From: Pseudomonadota bacterium
GTDB lineage: Bacteria > Myxococcota_A > Polyangia > Haliangiales > Haliangiaceae
NCBI GenBank assembly: GCA_023386455.1
Contig: JAEWJO010000376.1
Coordinates: 1 to 21,220 of the forward strand
DNA length: 21,220 nt
Direction: 5' to 3'
Notes under the pieces: model-generated
What the model saw: only the letters and a program-made list of their open reading frames with translations
What the model was told of the DNA's origin: nothing
The model's database searches: none
Made by a program: the position numbers and the translations under genes
Part shown: positions 8,203 to 16,725 of the stretch, piece after piece
Layout of the letters: each line of letters begins with the position of its first letter
Position numbering within the stretch: the first letter of the stretch is position 1

Positions 8203-10371
8203 TCAGGACCCCTGCATCGTCGCGAGGATCTGGGTGAAGAACCCCGGCGCCGCGCGCGCGATCGTGTCGGGGACGTAGAGCGCCGCGTACAGGACGTTGA
8301 CGCTGTCGATCCGCTTGATCGCGACGAGCACGCGGATGCGCTGCGTGCTGAGCGGATCCTCGGTGGTGGACATCAGCTCCGCGCCGATCCAGCCCGGCGG
8401 CAGCTCGAACACCTGCTCGTCCGCGGGCTTCACCGCCGCCAGGTTCTGATTGTCGACGGCGCGCTTCTGCTCGTTCGCGACCTCCTGGTCGAGCACGGCC
8501 GGCAGCGGCTGGCTCCCGATCGACGCATGCAGCGCGACCAGCTGTGCGTTCGTGTTGGGATCGAACAGCGTCTGCTTGTCGCGCAGCCAGCGCTCGGGAA
8601 CCACGACGTTGACGCCCGGCACCGATCGGAGCACCCGGTTCTGCGCGTACAGCGTGTCGGCGATCGAGGTCTGCACGACGAGCACGGCGACCGCGATCAC
8701 GAGCGCGATGAAGCCGAACGTCAGCGCGCGCGCGACGTGATGCGCGACGTTCTGCCAGCGCGCGTTCGGCGAGAACACCGCGCCGGCGAGCGCGCCGACC
8801 GCGAGCCCACCGCCGTGTGCCCACTGATCGGTGACCGGATAGAGAAACCCGACGCCGAGCTGGGCGACGGTGACGACCGCGATCGCACCCCACACGCCGC
8901 GCGACCACAGCAGGCGATGCCGCTTGCGATAGAGCGTCAGCTCGACGAACACCGCGCCGAGCAGGCCGAACAGCGCGCCCGAGGCGCCCGCGGAGATGCC
9001 GCCGGCAACCGCGACCTGGCTGACCAGCATGCCGCCGATGCCGGCGAGCGCGTAGATCGCGGTCGTCCGCCACGGCCCGAACAGGTCCTCGACGATCCGG
9101 CCGAGCATCCACAGACCCGTCGCGTTGACGAGCAGGTGCAGGCCGCCGATGTGGACGAACATGCTGCTGACGATGCGCCACCACTGGCCGTCGTCGACGA
9201 AGCCGCGGGCCAGCGCGCCCTCGCGGACGAGCACGCCGATGTCCGTGGTCGAGCCCCACGCGATCGAAGCGATCGCCGACACCGCGACGAGCGAGAGCGC
9301 GAGGATCCGCGTCGCCGTCGGGCCACGCGGCCGCGAGCGCTCGACGATCGCGGGCACCGGCTCGGACTCGACGCGCGCGACGACCTCGGCGGCGAGCGGC
9401 GGCACCTCGATCGCGGTTGCCGGTAGCCGCGCGAGCGCTTGATCGATCAGCGCGCGAGGCCTGCCGCGCGACTTCGACCGCGCCTTCGTGTACGCGGCCT
9501 GGGCGGCGGCGGTATCGCCGCGGCGCTCGTGCGCGACCGCGATCCAGTACGCGCGCGCGCCCTTCTTCATGTGCCGCGAGCTCCTCGGCTCGACGAGCGT
9601 CTGCACCGCGCCGACCCGGCCGGCGAGCGCGAGGAAGATCAGGCGGCCGCGGTGCAGCCAGATGTTCGCGTCGGAGCGGCCGGCGCAGATGTCCTCGAGG
9701 CGCACGAGCATGCGCGCGGCCTGATCGAGATCGCCCTTGTAGCCGTACGCGCCGAGCAGCTCGACCCACACCGGCGGGGCGATGCCGAGTGCGCGACGGA
9801 TCGCGACCGAGCTCGGTCCGCCCATCGCCTGCTGCGGCGGCACCGCGCCGAACAGGTGCTCCTCGGCGTGCGCGACCGCCTCGTCCCAGCGATACGCCGC
9901 GAGGTACAGCATCGCGATGCGCTCGTCGATCGCGACGCGCGCGTCCGCCGTCGCACCGCGCTTGGCCTGGTTCAGGGCCTCGACGGTGCGCTCGATGTTG
10001 CCGTCGCGGATCTCGCGCATCGCGGCGAGCAGCGCCTTCTCGTCGGCGACGCCCGAGCCGGGCGCGAGCACCTCGGCGATGTCAAGCATGCGCTTGGCCG
10101 CGCCGAACCGCTCGGCGGCCGCGAACCGGCGCGCCGTGCTGCGCGCGAGCGGGCCGAGGAGCAGCAGGCATGCACCGGTGCCGACACCGATCGCACCGGC
10201 GACGCCGAGCGAGGACTCGTCGAGCTTGCGCCCGAGCAGGCCGAGCCCCGACAGCGCGCCGGCGACGAGCTGCAAGAAGCCGTACAGGCGCGTGCCTTCG
10301 TGGCGAACGAAGTACCAGCCCCAGTATCCGCCCGCGACCAGAACCGAGATCAGCGCGAGCTCGAAGTACAT
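8203..10371 (-). CDS. Rhomboid intramembrane serine protease with TPR-like and C-terminal domains
   Basis: A 722-residue protein, far longer than a core rhomboid. Residues 1-75 hold two to three membrane helices, and about 85-315 is a helical TPR-like region (for example AYWIAVAHERRGDTAAAQAA). The rhomboid domain lies at about 355-570: H407, H412 and N416 in HIGGLHLLVNATG, catalytic Ser464 in GASGALFG, and catalytic His519 in QWAHGGG. A further 150-residue non-membrane domain (about 572-722) follows, with the segment PPGWIGAELMSTTEDPLSTQ. Rhomboids cleave membrane proteins near the outer leaflet; the TPR part probably selects partners. The ATG at 10371 begins 2 bp after the accA stop (TAGTCATG), which decides the start and implies coupling. 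All catalytic residues are present. Substrate unknown. Confidence 0.88.
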   Translation of the reverse strand: MYFELALISVLVAGGYWGWYFVRHEGTRLYGFLQLVAGALSGLGLLGRKLDESSLGVAGAIGVGTGACLLLLGPLARSTARRFAAAERFGAAKRMLDIAEVLAPGSGVADEKALLAAMREIRDGNIERTVEALNQAKRGATADARVAIDERIAMLYLAAYRWDEAVAHAEEHLFGAVPPQQAMGGPSSVAIRRALGIAPPVWVELLGAYGYKGDLDQAARMLVRLEDICAGRSDANIWLHRGRLIFLALAGRVGAVQTLVEPRSSRHMKKGARAYWIAVAHERRGDTAAAQAAYTKARSKSRGRPRALIDQALARLPATAIEVPPLAAEVVARVESEPVPAIVERSRPRGPTATRILALSLVAVSAIASIAWGSTTDIGVLVREGALARGFVDDGQWWRIVSSMFVHIGGLHLLVNATGLWMLGRIVEDLFGPWRTTAIYALAGIGGMLVSQVAVAGGISAGASGALFGLLGAVFVELTLYRKRHRLLWSRGVWGAIAVVTVAQLGVGFLYPVTDQWAHGGGLAVGALAGAVFSPNARWQNVAHHVARALTFGFIALVIAVAVLVVQTSIADTLYAQNRVLRSVPGVNVVVPERWLRDKQTLFDPNTNAQLVALHASIGSQPLPAVLDQEVANEQKRAVDNQNLAAVKPADEQVFELPPGWIGAELMSTTEDPLSTQRIRVLVAIKRIDSVNVLYAALYVPDTIARAAPGFFTQILATMQGS

Positions 10372-10373
10372 GA

Positions 10374-11362
<989 letters not shown>

Positions 11363-11363
<1 letters not shown>

Positions 11364-12283
11364 TAGAGCCCTGCTAGGTACCGCTCCAGTCCGTCGAGGT
11401 CAACGTCGGCGGGAGACGGGTACCAGGTGATCGTCTGATCAGGCCTGTACCACGAGAGTTGACGCCGTGCGTAATGCCGTGAATTCCGTTTGATCAACTC
11501 GATGGCCCGACCACGCTCGACGGCTCCTGCGGCAACTTCGTGCAGCTCGGCGTAGCCGATCGCCTGCTGGCTGCGCAGGGGCGGCACGTAGCCGCGCGCC
11601 CGGAGCTCGGCGATCTCGGTCTCGAGTCCCGCCGCGAGCATCTCGTCGACCCGGCCGTCGATCGCGCGATACAGCGCCTCGCGCTCGGGGGCCAGACCGA
11701 CGAGCTTCGCGTCGTAGCGGCGCGGCAGCGACTTGTGATCGTGGCGCGCCTGGTGAGCGCTCATCGGCTCGCCGGTCAGCCGGTAGACCTCGAGCGCGCG
11801 CACCGTCCGCTTCTCGTCGTTGCGATCGATCTTGGCCGCGGCGATCGGATCGACGCGCTCGAGCTCCTCGCGCAGCGCAGCGAGCCCCATTCCGACGAGC
11901 TCCTTGCGCACCTCGGCATCCGCGGGCGGGCCCTCGAACAGCCCGAGCAGCAGCGCGCGCACGTACAGCCCGGTCCCGCCGCACACGATCGCCGCCTTCC
12001 CTCTCGCCCAGACGTCCGCGATCGCGCGATCGGCCAGCTCGATGAAGCGAGCCGCCGTCATCTCCTGATCCGGCAGCACGACATCGAGCAGGTGATGCGG
12101 CACGCGCGCACGCTCGTCGGCCGACACCTTGCCGGTCCCGATGTCCATCCCGATGTAGACCTGCTGCGAGTCACACGAGATGACCTCGCCACCGACCCGC
12201 GCCGCCAGCTCGAGCGACAGTCGCGTCTTGCCGGCGCCGGTCGGTCCGACGATGACGACGAGACGTGGCGGCACTGTCGCCAT
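11363..12283 (-). CDS. miaA: tRNA dimethylallyltransferase (tRNA i6A37 synthase)
   Basis: A 306-residue MiaA, which adds the dimethylallyl group to adenosine 37 of tRNAs reading UNN codons. The P-loop GPTGAGKT is at residues 13-20. It is followed by ISCDSQQVYIGMDIGTGK, the catalytic Asp segment, then VPHHLLDVV, CGGTGLYVRALL, KRTVRALEVYRLTG, and SQQAIGYAEL with the C-terminal KRNSRHYARRQLSWYR. Length and motif order are standard. The ATG at 12283 is conventional. It is first in a minus-strand operon with accA, the rhomboid gene and the extensin-like gene. Its promoter probably overlaps that of the divergent esterase: minus-strand TATCAG (12299-12294) lies 10 nt upstream. Confidence 0.96.
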
Positions 12284-12293
12284 TGTAGTGGGC

Positions 12294-12303
12294 CTGATAG
12301 GGT
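12294..12303. promoter_or_regulatory. Overlapping -10-like boxes of the miaA operon and esterase
   Basis: On the plus strand TAGGGT (12298-12303) ends 6 nt before the esterase ATG at 12310. On the minus strand TATCAG (12299-12294) lies 10 nt before the miaA ATG at 12283. The start codons are only 26 bp apart, so the two promoters must share DNA and may exclude each other. The plus-strand TGATAGG-N8-start arrangement repeats the one before the sigma gene at 1196. Confidence 0.4.
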
Positions 12304-12309
12304 CCGGCC

Positions 12310-13155
12310 ATGCGTAGGTCGGCCTTGCTCGCGGCTATCGTCCTTGGCGTCGGTTGCGGTGGCACCGATGACGGCCCTCGCCCCAGGACGTTCGGCGGCG
12401 ATCGCCCGGCCGACATCCACGCGCCCGAGACGCTCACCGCGGGCAAGCAGTACCCGCTCGTCGTCGTCCTGCACGGCTACGGCGCGAACGGCTTCACCCA
12501 GTATGCGTTCTTCGGGGCAGGCACGCTCGTCGCCGAGGACAAGGCGCTCGTGATCGCGCCCGACGGCACGACGAGCTCGATCGGCAAGCAGTTCTGGAAC
12601 GCCGACCCCGCGTGCTGCGACTTCGATGGCACCAAGCCCGACGACGTCGGCTACATCGGCAGCCTCATCGAGGAGATCAGCGCCGCGTATCCGGTCGACA
12701 AGAACCAGGTCTACGTGCTCGGTCACTCGAACGGCGGCTACATGGCGTATCGCATGGCGTGCGAGCGCGCCGACCTGATCGCCGCGATCGGCTCGCTCGC
12801 CGGCAACGCCGCGACGACCGCGTCGGCGTGCAACCCGAGCAAGCCGGTCAGCGTGCTCCACATGCACGGCACCGCCGACGACACCGTGCCGTTCCTCGAG
12901 GGGAACTACGGCGCGGTCCCGTCGGTCACGCAGTGGGCGACGCACGACGGCTGCGGCGCGACGCGCGAGCCGACCGTGACGCTCGATCTCGACACCGCCG
13001 TCCCCGGCGACGAGACGCACGGCGAGGCGACCGCCGGCTGCCCGTCGGGCGTTGCCGTCGATCTGTGGACGATGGAGGGTTCGGGACACATCCCCGTGTT
13101 CAACGGCACTGCCGCCCCCGCGATCTTCGACTGGCTCTCCGCGCACAAGCGTTGA
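12310..13155 (+). CDS. Secreted esterase, PHB-depolymerase/feruloyl-esterase type (LpqC-like)
   Basis: A 281-residue alpha/beta hydrolase with a lipoprotein-like signal (SALLAAIVLGVGCGGTD, candidate Cys16; the -3 residue is Gly, so the lipobox is imperfect). PLVVVLHGYGANG (49-61) gives the oxyanion-hole region, GHSNGGYMAYRMA (138-150) holds nucleophile Ser140, HGTADDTVPF (186-195) supplies the Asp and GSGHIPVF (257-264) the His260. This matches the PHB-depolymerase/LpqC esterase family that acts on ester bonds outside the cytoplasm; the substrate cannot be read. The pair ACCDF and the Cys residues at 174, 215 and 244 may form disulphides. Divergent from miaA with a 26-bp gap. Confidence 0.82.
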   Translation: MRRSALLAAIVLGVGCGGTDDGPRPRTFGGDRPADIHAPETLTAGKQYPLVVVLHGYGANGFTQYAFFGAGTLVAEDKALVIAPDGTTSSIGKQFWNADPACCDFDGTKPDDVGYIGSLIEEISAAYPVDKNQVYVLGHSNGGYMAYRMACERADLIAAIGSLAGNAATTASACNPSKPVSVLHMHGTADDTVPFLEGNYGAVPSVTQWATHDGCGATREPTVTLDLDTAVPGDETHGEATAGCPSGVAVDLWTMEGSGHIPVFNGTAAPAIFDWLSAHKR

Positions 13156-13240
13156 GTACGGCTACGTCGACGCAGTGACGATGACCGATGAAGGACGACG
13201 CTCCGGCCGCAGCAAGGCGAGAGGCGCAGCTCCCAGATGA

Positions 13241-13268
13241 AACGCGAAGGAGCCAAGCCGGCCAAGAA
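13241..13268 (+). repeat. Left arm of inverted repeat flanking the GxxExxY remnant
   Basis: This 28-bp arm matches the reverse complement of 13445-13472 at 24 of 28 positions. The inner 16 bases (13253-13268, CCAAGCCGGCCAAGAA) match perfectly. Weaker, gapped similarity continues outward to about 13205. The arms bracket the remnant of a GxxExxY gene. Confidence 0.7.
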
Positions 13269-13282
13269 CGCCAGGCAAACAG

Positions 13283-13450
13283 CTATCTGGACCAGACGAC
13301 CCTACGGATCCCCTGGCGCAACGCGTAGACGTTGAAATTGAACAGGAGCCCGAGCTCACGTTCGCCAGTGCGCAGATACGAGAGGACCTGCGCGGTATGG
13401 ATCGGCCGCACCTCTTCGACCGCTCTTACCTCGACAACAAGCAGTTCTTG
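13283..13450 (-). pseudogene. 3' remnant of a GxxExxY-family gene
   Basis: The last 55 codons of a minus-strand frame, ending in TAG at 13283-13285, read ELLVVEVRAVEEVRPIHTAQ, then VLSYLRTGERELGLLFNFNV and RQGIRRVVWSR. This is the C-terminal part of the GxxExxY family: the VVE-x-KAVE-like motif, the IHxAQxLxYL helix and the LGLLxNFNV strand. These resemble a PD-(D/E)xK-like core. The N-terminal two thirds, including the name-giving GxxExxY motif, are missing. Upstream the frame enters the inverted repeat, then Ser/Arg-rich noise antisense to mutL. Its codons use A and T more than neighbouring genes, pointing to foreign origin. No start codon or ribosome-binding site suits a functional product. 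It lies within a 392-bp spacer between the esterase and mutL. Confidence 0.72.
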
Positions 13451-13472
13451 GCCGGCTTGGGATCTTGGCGTT
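13445..13472 (-). repeat. Right arm of inverted repeat flanking the GxxExxY remnant
   Basis: Partner of the arm at 13241-13268 (24/28 identical in inverted orientation, inner 16 bases perfect). Its inner end meets the first recognisable codons of the remnant, so the family homology stops exactly at the repeat. With outward extension (to about 13509) the arm approaches 65 bp with gaps. Confidence 0.7.
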
Positions 13473-13481
13473 CCATCTTGG

Positions 13482-13531
13482 GCAGCCTTTCGGCTGCGGC
13501 GATGGATCAGCGCCGCAGATTGGCTGCGGCG
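13482..13531 (-). other. Cluster of hairpins downstream of mutL
   Basis: Three inverted repeats occur within 50 bp, 17 bp past the mutL stop. CGCCGCAG (13511-13518) can pair with CTGCGGCG at 13524-13531 (5-nt loop) or with another copy at 13494-13501 (9-nt loop), so the two stems exclude each other. GCAGCC/GGCTGC (13482-13497) closes a loop that on the minus strand reads GAAA, a GNRA tetraloop. There is no U-run, so a classical intrinsic terminator is not shown. It may end mutL transcripts or be the outer part of the inverted repeat element. Confidence 0.4.
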
Positions 13532-13547
13532 AGGCACCAGCGGCGCA

Positions 13548-15614
13548 CTAGCGGCCGAAGCGGCGCGCGATCTCGGCGAGCGGCAGGCGCAGCAGCACGG
13601 GACGACCGTGCGGGCCGTGCGTCGAGAAGTCGGCGCCATCCATCGAGCGCAGCAGCGCCTCGGCCTCGCTCGGCGACAACCGATCGCCGGCGCGCACGAC
13701 CGAGTGACACGCGATCTCGGCGAGCACGCGATCGACGCGCTCCTCCTCGGTCGGTGCACCGTCGTCGGCCCACTCGGCGAGTAGCTCGCGCAGGAGCTGC
13801 GACGGATCGCCGTGGCGAATGCCAGCCGGCACGGCCTTCACCGCGAGCGTCGTCTTGCCGAAGCCCTCGGCCTCGTAGCCGACCTGGGCGAGGACGGCAC
13901 TCATCCGCGTCGCGAGCTCGACGAGCTCGGGCTTCACCTCGATCGTCGTCGGGAACAGCATGCGCTGGGTCGCGACCGCGCGATCGCCCTGCCCCTTCAG
14001 GCGCGCGAGCTCGACGCGCTCGTGCGCGACATGCTGATCGATCAGCACGAGCTCGCCCTCGGCCTCGCACACGAGGTACGTCAGGTCGAGCTGGCCGAGG
14101 TAGCGTAGCGAGCCGAAGAAGCCGGGCGCGGTCGTCGGCGACGAGCCCTCGGCGAGCGCGGCCTCGTCCCACGGCGCGCTCGGAGCATCGCCGCGCGGCG
14201 CTGCCTCGGCCTCGAGGCGAAGTCCTTCGGCGCTCCGTGCACCGAGCGCACCGACGACCTCGGCGGCGACGCGATCGATCGATGCGCGCAGGTCGGCGGA
14301 CTCGGCGTAGCTGCGGCGCTCGGCGTCGAGGCGAGCAACCGCGTTCGTCGCGCGCGTCGCATACCCGGCCTCCGTGGCGCGCGCGCTGCGCACGCTGTCC
14401 TTGATCGAGCGAGCCCAGGCGCGGGGTCCGTCGTCGAACCCGAGGCGGGCCTGCGCGTTCGCGTTGTCGCGCGCCCACGGTCGATCGCGCTGCTCGCGCA
14501 GCTGCGCGGCGTAGGTGTGGGCGAGCGGCGTCGCCGGGGCGTCGAACGGCAAGCGCGGCGGGGCGACCGATGCGATCGCCGTCATCACGACGGGACCTGC
14601 GCCGCCGATCTCGTCGCGCCACGGCGCGCGCTCGACGCCGGATTGCACGACGTGGCGCACGGCCGCGGCGACCGCGGGTGCGTCGGAGAACCGGACCTCG
14701 TGCTTCTGCGGATGGACGTTGATGTCGACCGCGCCCGACGGCACGTCGACCATCACGACCGCGAGCGGATAGCGGCCCCGCGGGATGAGCTCGCCGTAGC
14801 CCATCGCGAGCGCGTGGAGCAGGCCGCGGTCGCGGACCGGGCGCTTGCCGACGAACAGCTGGACGCCGCGGGCGGTGGTCTGCGCGAGCTCGGGCGCGCC
14901 GAGAAATGCCGCGACGCGGATGCCGGATTCCTCGCCGGAGACGGGGACCATGCGCGCGGCGACGCGCGTGCCGAGCAGCGACTGCGCGCGGGCGAACGCG
15001 TCGCGATCGGGCGGGACCTCGAGGGCGACGCGACCGTTGTGGCGCAGGCGCAGGTGGAGGTCGGGGTGGACCATCGCCACCTTCGCGACGAGCTCGGTGA
15101 TGTGCGACGCCTCGGTCGCCTCGCCCTTCAGGAACTTGAGCCGCGCGGGCACGTTGTAGAGCAGGTCCGCGACCTCGAGGGTCGTGCCGACCGGAGCACC
15201 GACCTCGGTGACGCCGACCAGCTTGCCACCGTGGATCTCGACGCGGGTCGCGGCGAGGTCGCCCTGCTGGCGGGTCGTCAGGACGAGGCGCGACACGCTC
15301 GCGATCGAGGGCAGCGCCTCGCCGCGGAAGCCCATCGTGGTGAGCGACCACAGATCGTCGACCGCACGCAGCTTGCTCGTCGCGTGGCGCTCGAACGCGA
15401 TCACCGCGTCGCGGGGGCTCATGCCGCGACCATCGTCGACGATCCGGACGAGCCCGCGGCCGCCCGCGGTGGTCTCGATCGTGATCGTGCGGGCGCCGGC
15501 GTCGATCGCGTTGTCGACCAGCTCCTTGACGACGGACGCCGGCCGCTCGATGACCTCGCCCGCCGCGATCTGATCGATGACAGTCGTCGGCAGGACGGCG
15601 ATCAGGGTCTCCAC
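13548..15614 (-). CDS. mutL: DNA mismatch repair protein MutL
   Basis: A 688-residue MutL, the ATPase that links mismatch recognition by MutS to strand processing. GHKL ATPase motifs: VVKELVDNAIDAG with Glu31 and Asn35, DDGRGM (60-65), ATSKL, GFRGEALPSIASVS (95-108), GTTLEVADLLYNVPARLKFL (143-162) and DINVHPQKHEVRF (297-309). A charged linker spans about 330-495. The C-terminal domain has GQLDLTYLV, DQHVAHERVEL (526-536), ACHSVVRAGDRLS (635-647) and GPHGRPV (667-673). Compared with endonuclease-type MutL, the last Glu of DQHA-x2-E-x4-E is Ala537 and the Cys of CPHGRP is Gly667, so metal binding may be altered. Start is GTG at 15614, with AGGAG only 2 nt upstream. mutS is not in the window. 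Confidence 0.95.
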   Translation of the reverse strand: METLIAVLPTTVIDQIAAGEVIERPASVVKELVDNAIDAGARTITIETTAGGRGLVRIVDDGRGMSPRDAVIAFERHATSKLRAVDDLWSLTTMGFRGEALPSIASVSRLVLTTRQQGDLAATRVEIHGGKLVGVTEVGAPVGTTLEVADLLYNVPARLKFLKGEATEASHITELVAKVAMVHPDLHLRLRHNGRVALEVPPDRDAFARAQSLLGTRVAARMVPVSGEESGIRVAAFLGAPELAQTTARGVQLFVGKRPVRDRGLLHALAMGYGELIPRGRYPLAVVMVDVPSGAVDINVHPQKHEVRFSDAPAVAAAVRHVVQSGVERAPWRDEIGGAGPVVMTAIASVAPPRLPFDAPATPLAHTYAAQLREQRDRPWARDNANAQARLGFDDGPRAWARSIKDSVRSARATEAGYATRATNAVARLDAERRSYAESADLRASIDRVAAEVVGALGARSAEGLRLEAEAAPRGDAPSAPWDEAALAEGSSPTTAPGFFGSLRYLGQLDLTYLVCEAEGELVLIDQHVAHERVELARLKGQGDRAVATQRMLFPTTIEVKPELVELATRMSAVLAQVGYEAEGFGKTTLAVKAVPAGIRHGDPSQLLRELLAEWADDGAPTEEERVDRVLAEIACHSVVRAGDRLSPSEAEALLRSMDGADFSTHGPHGRPVLLRLPLAEIARRFGR

Positions 15615-15704
15615 GGCTCCTGGCGTAACACGGGCCTCTGATCGGCGCAGATTTCAACACCTTCCAGGCCGGATCCCCGTTGGTCGCGAGGGGTGGTTTT
15701 GCGC

Positions 15705-15710
15705 TATAAG
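15705..15710 (+). promoter_or_regulatory. -10-like box of the SDR gene (TATAAG)
   Basis: TATAAG is followed by six bases (GCCGCC) and the ATG at 15717, with no Shine-Dalgarno sequence. The box supports 15717 rather than the in-frame ATG-less upstream start at 15693, which would lie inside the promoter. TTGGTC at 15680 is a possible but badly spaced -35. Confidence 0.45.
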
Positions 15711-15716
15711 GCCGCC

Positions 15717-16721
15717 ATGTCGAGCACGCCAAAGCCCGGCCGCGTCGTTGCGGTGACCGGTGCGTGCACGTTTCTGGGCACCGAGCTGCTTCGCCGGCTC
15801 GAGGAGGACGCGCGCATCAGCCGCGTGCTCGCGCTCGACGTGCGGCAGCCCTCGGTGCGCGGCACCAAGATCGAGTACATCAACCTCGACCTGACCCAGC
15901 CGACCGTCGACGGCGAGCTCGCGACGCTGCTCCAGCGCCACCAGGTGGACACGTTCGTCCACGGCGCCTTCCTCTCGCATCCGACGCACGCCGCGGAGTG
16001 GGCGCACGAGCTCGAGGACGTCGGTACGATGCACGTCTTGAACGCGTGCGCCGGTATCGAGCCGCGCCGCCTCGTCATGATCTCGACGACGCTGGTCTAC
16101 GGCGCCCACGCGAAGAACCCGAACTTCCTCACCGAGGAAGCCGACCTGCGCGGTCACCGCGATTCGCGCTTCGTCAACGACAAGGTCCGCGCCGAGCGCC
16201 AGGTGCAGCGGTTCGCGAAGGAGCACCCGAACGTCGAGGTGTGCATCCTGCGGTTCGCGCCGATCATCGGCCCGACGGTGTCGAACATGTACACGCGGTT
16301 CTTCTCGCGGCCGGTCGCGCCCGTGATGATGGGCCACGAACCGCTGATGCAGTTCGTCCACGAGCAGGACGCCGCGTTCGCGCTGCAGAAGGCGGTCGAG
16401 AGCAAGGCGACCGGCGCGTTCAACATCGTCGGCAAGGGCGTCCTGCCCTACACGACCGTGCTCGCGCTGCTCGGCCGCGTCCCGGTGCCGATGCCGCAGA
16501 TCGTCGCGCGCCAGCTCTCCAAGGTGCTGTGGGCGACGCAGCTCGTCGGCTCGCCGCCGAGCTTCCTCGACTTCTTGCTCTACCTCTGCGTTGCCGACGG
16601 TGCGAAGGCCAAGCGCGAGCTCGGCTTCTCGCCGCGACTCTCGATCAAGCGAACGATCCTCGACTTCCTCGGCGTCGCACCCGAGGACGGCGCGACCGAT
16701 GTCGCGAGAGCACAGGCCTGA
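15717..16721 (+). CDS. NAD-dependent epimerase/dehydratase (extended SDR) family protein
   Basis: A 334-residue extended short-chain dehydrogenase-like protein. The Rossmann start is VVAVTGACTFLGTELLRRL (10-28), with Asp41 after the second strand (LALDVRQP) as expected for NAD(H). Two active-site departures are visible. The glycine motif reads GACTFLG rather than GxxGxxG. The usual YxxxK is FVNDK (Phe152, Lys156), preceded by the normal STTLVYG at 123-129. So cofactor binding is likely but catalysis may be changed or lost. The C-terminal third has hydrophobic, membrane-friendly helices (VLWATQLVGSPPSFLDFLLYL). The next gene, an acyltransferase, begins 4 bp after the stop, suggesting joint work in lipid metabolism. 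This is inference. Confidence 0.8.
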   Translation: MSSTPKPGRVVAVTGACTFLGTELLRRLEEDARISRVLALDVRQPSVRGTKIEYINLDLTQPTVDGELATLLQRHQVDTFVHGAFLSHPTHAAEWAHELEDVGTMHVLNACAGIEPRRLVMISTTLVYGAHAKNPNFLTEEADLRGHRDSRFVNDKVRAERQVQRFAKEHPNVEVCILRFAPIIGPTVSNMYTRFFSRPVAPVMMGHEPLMQFVHEQDAAFALQKAVESKATGAFNIVGKGVLPYTTVLALLGRVPVPMPQIVARQLSKVLWATQLVGSPPSFLDFLLYLCVADGAKAKRELGFSPRLSIKRTILDFLGVAPEDGATDVARAQA

Positions 16722-16725
16722 ACCG

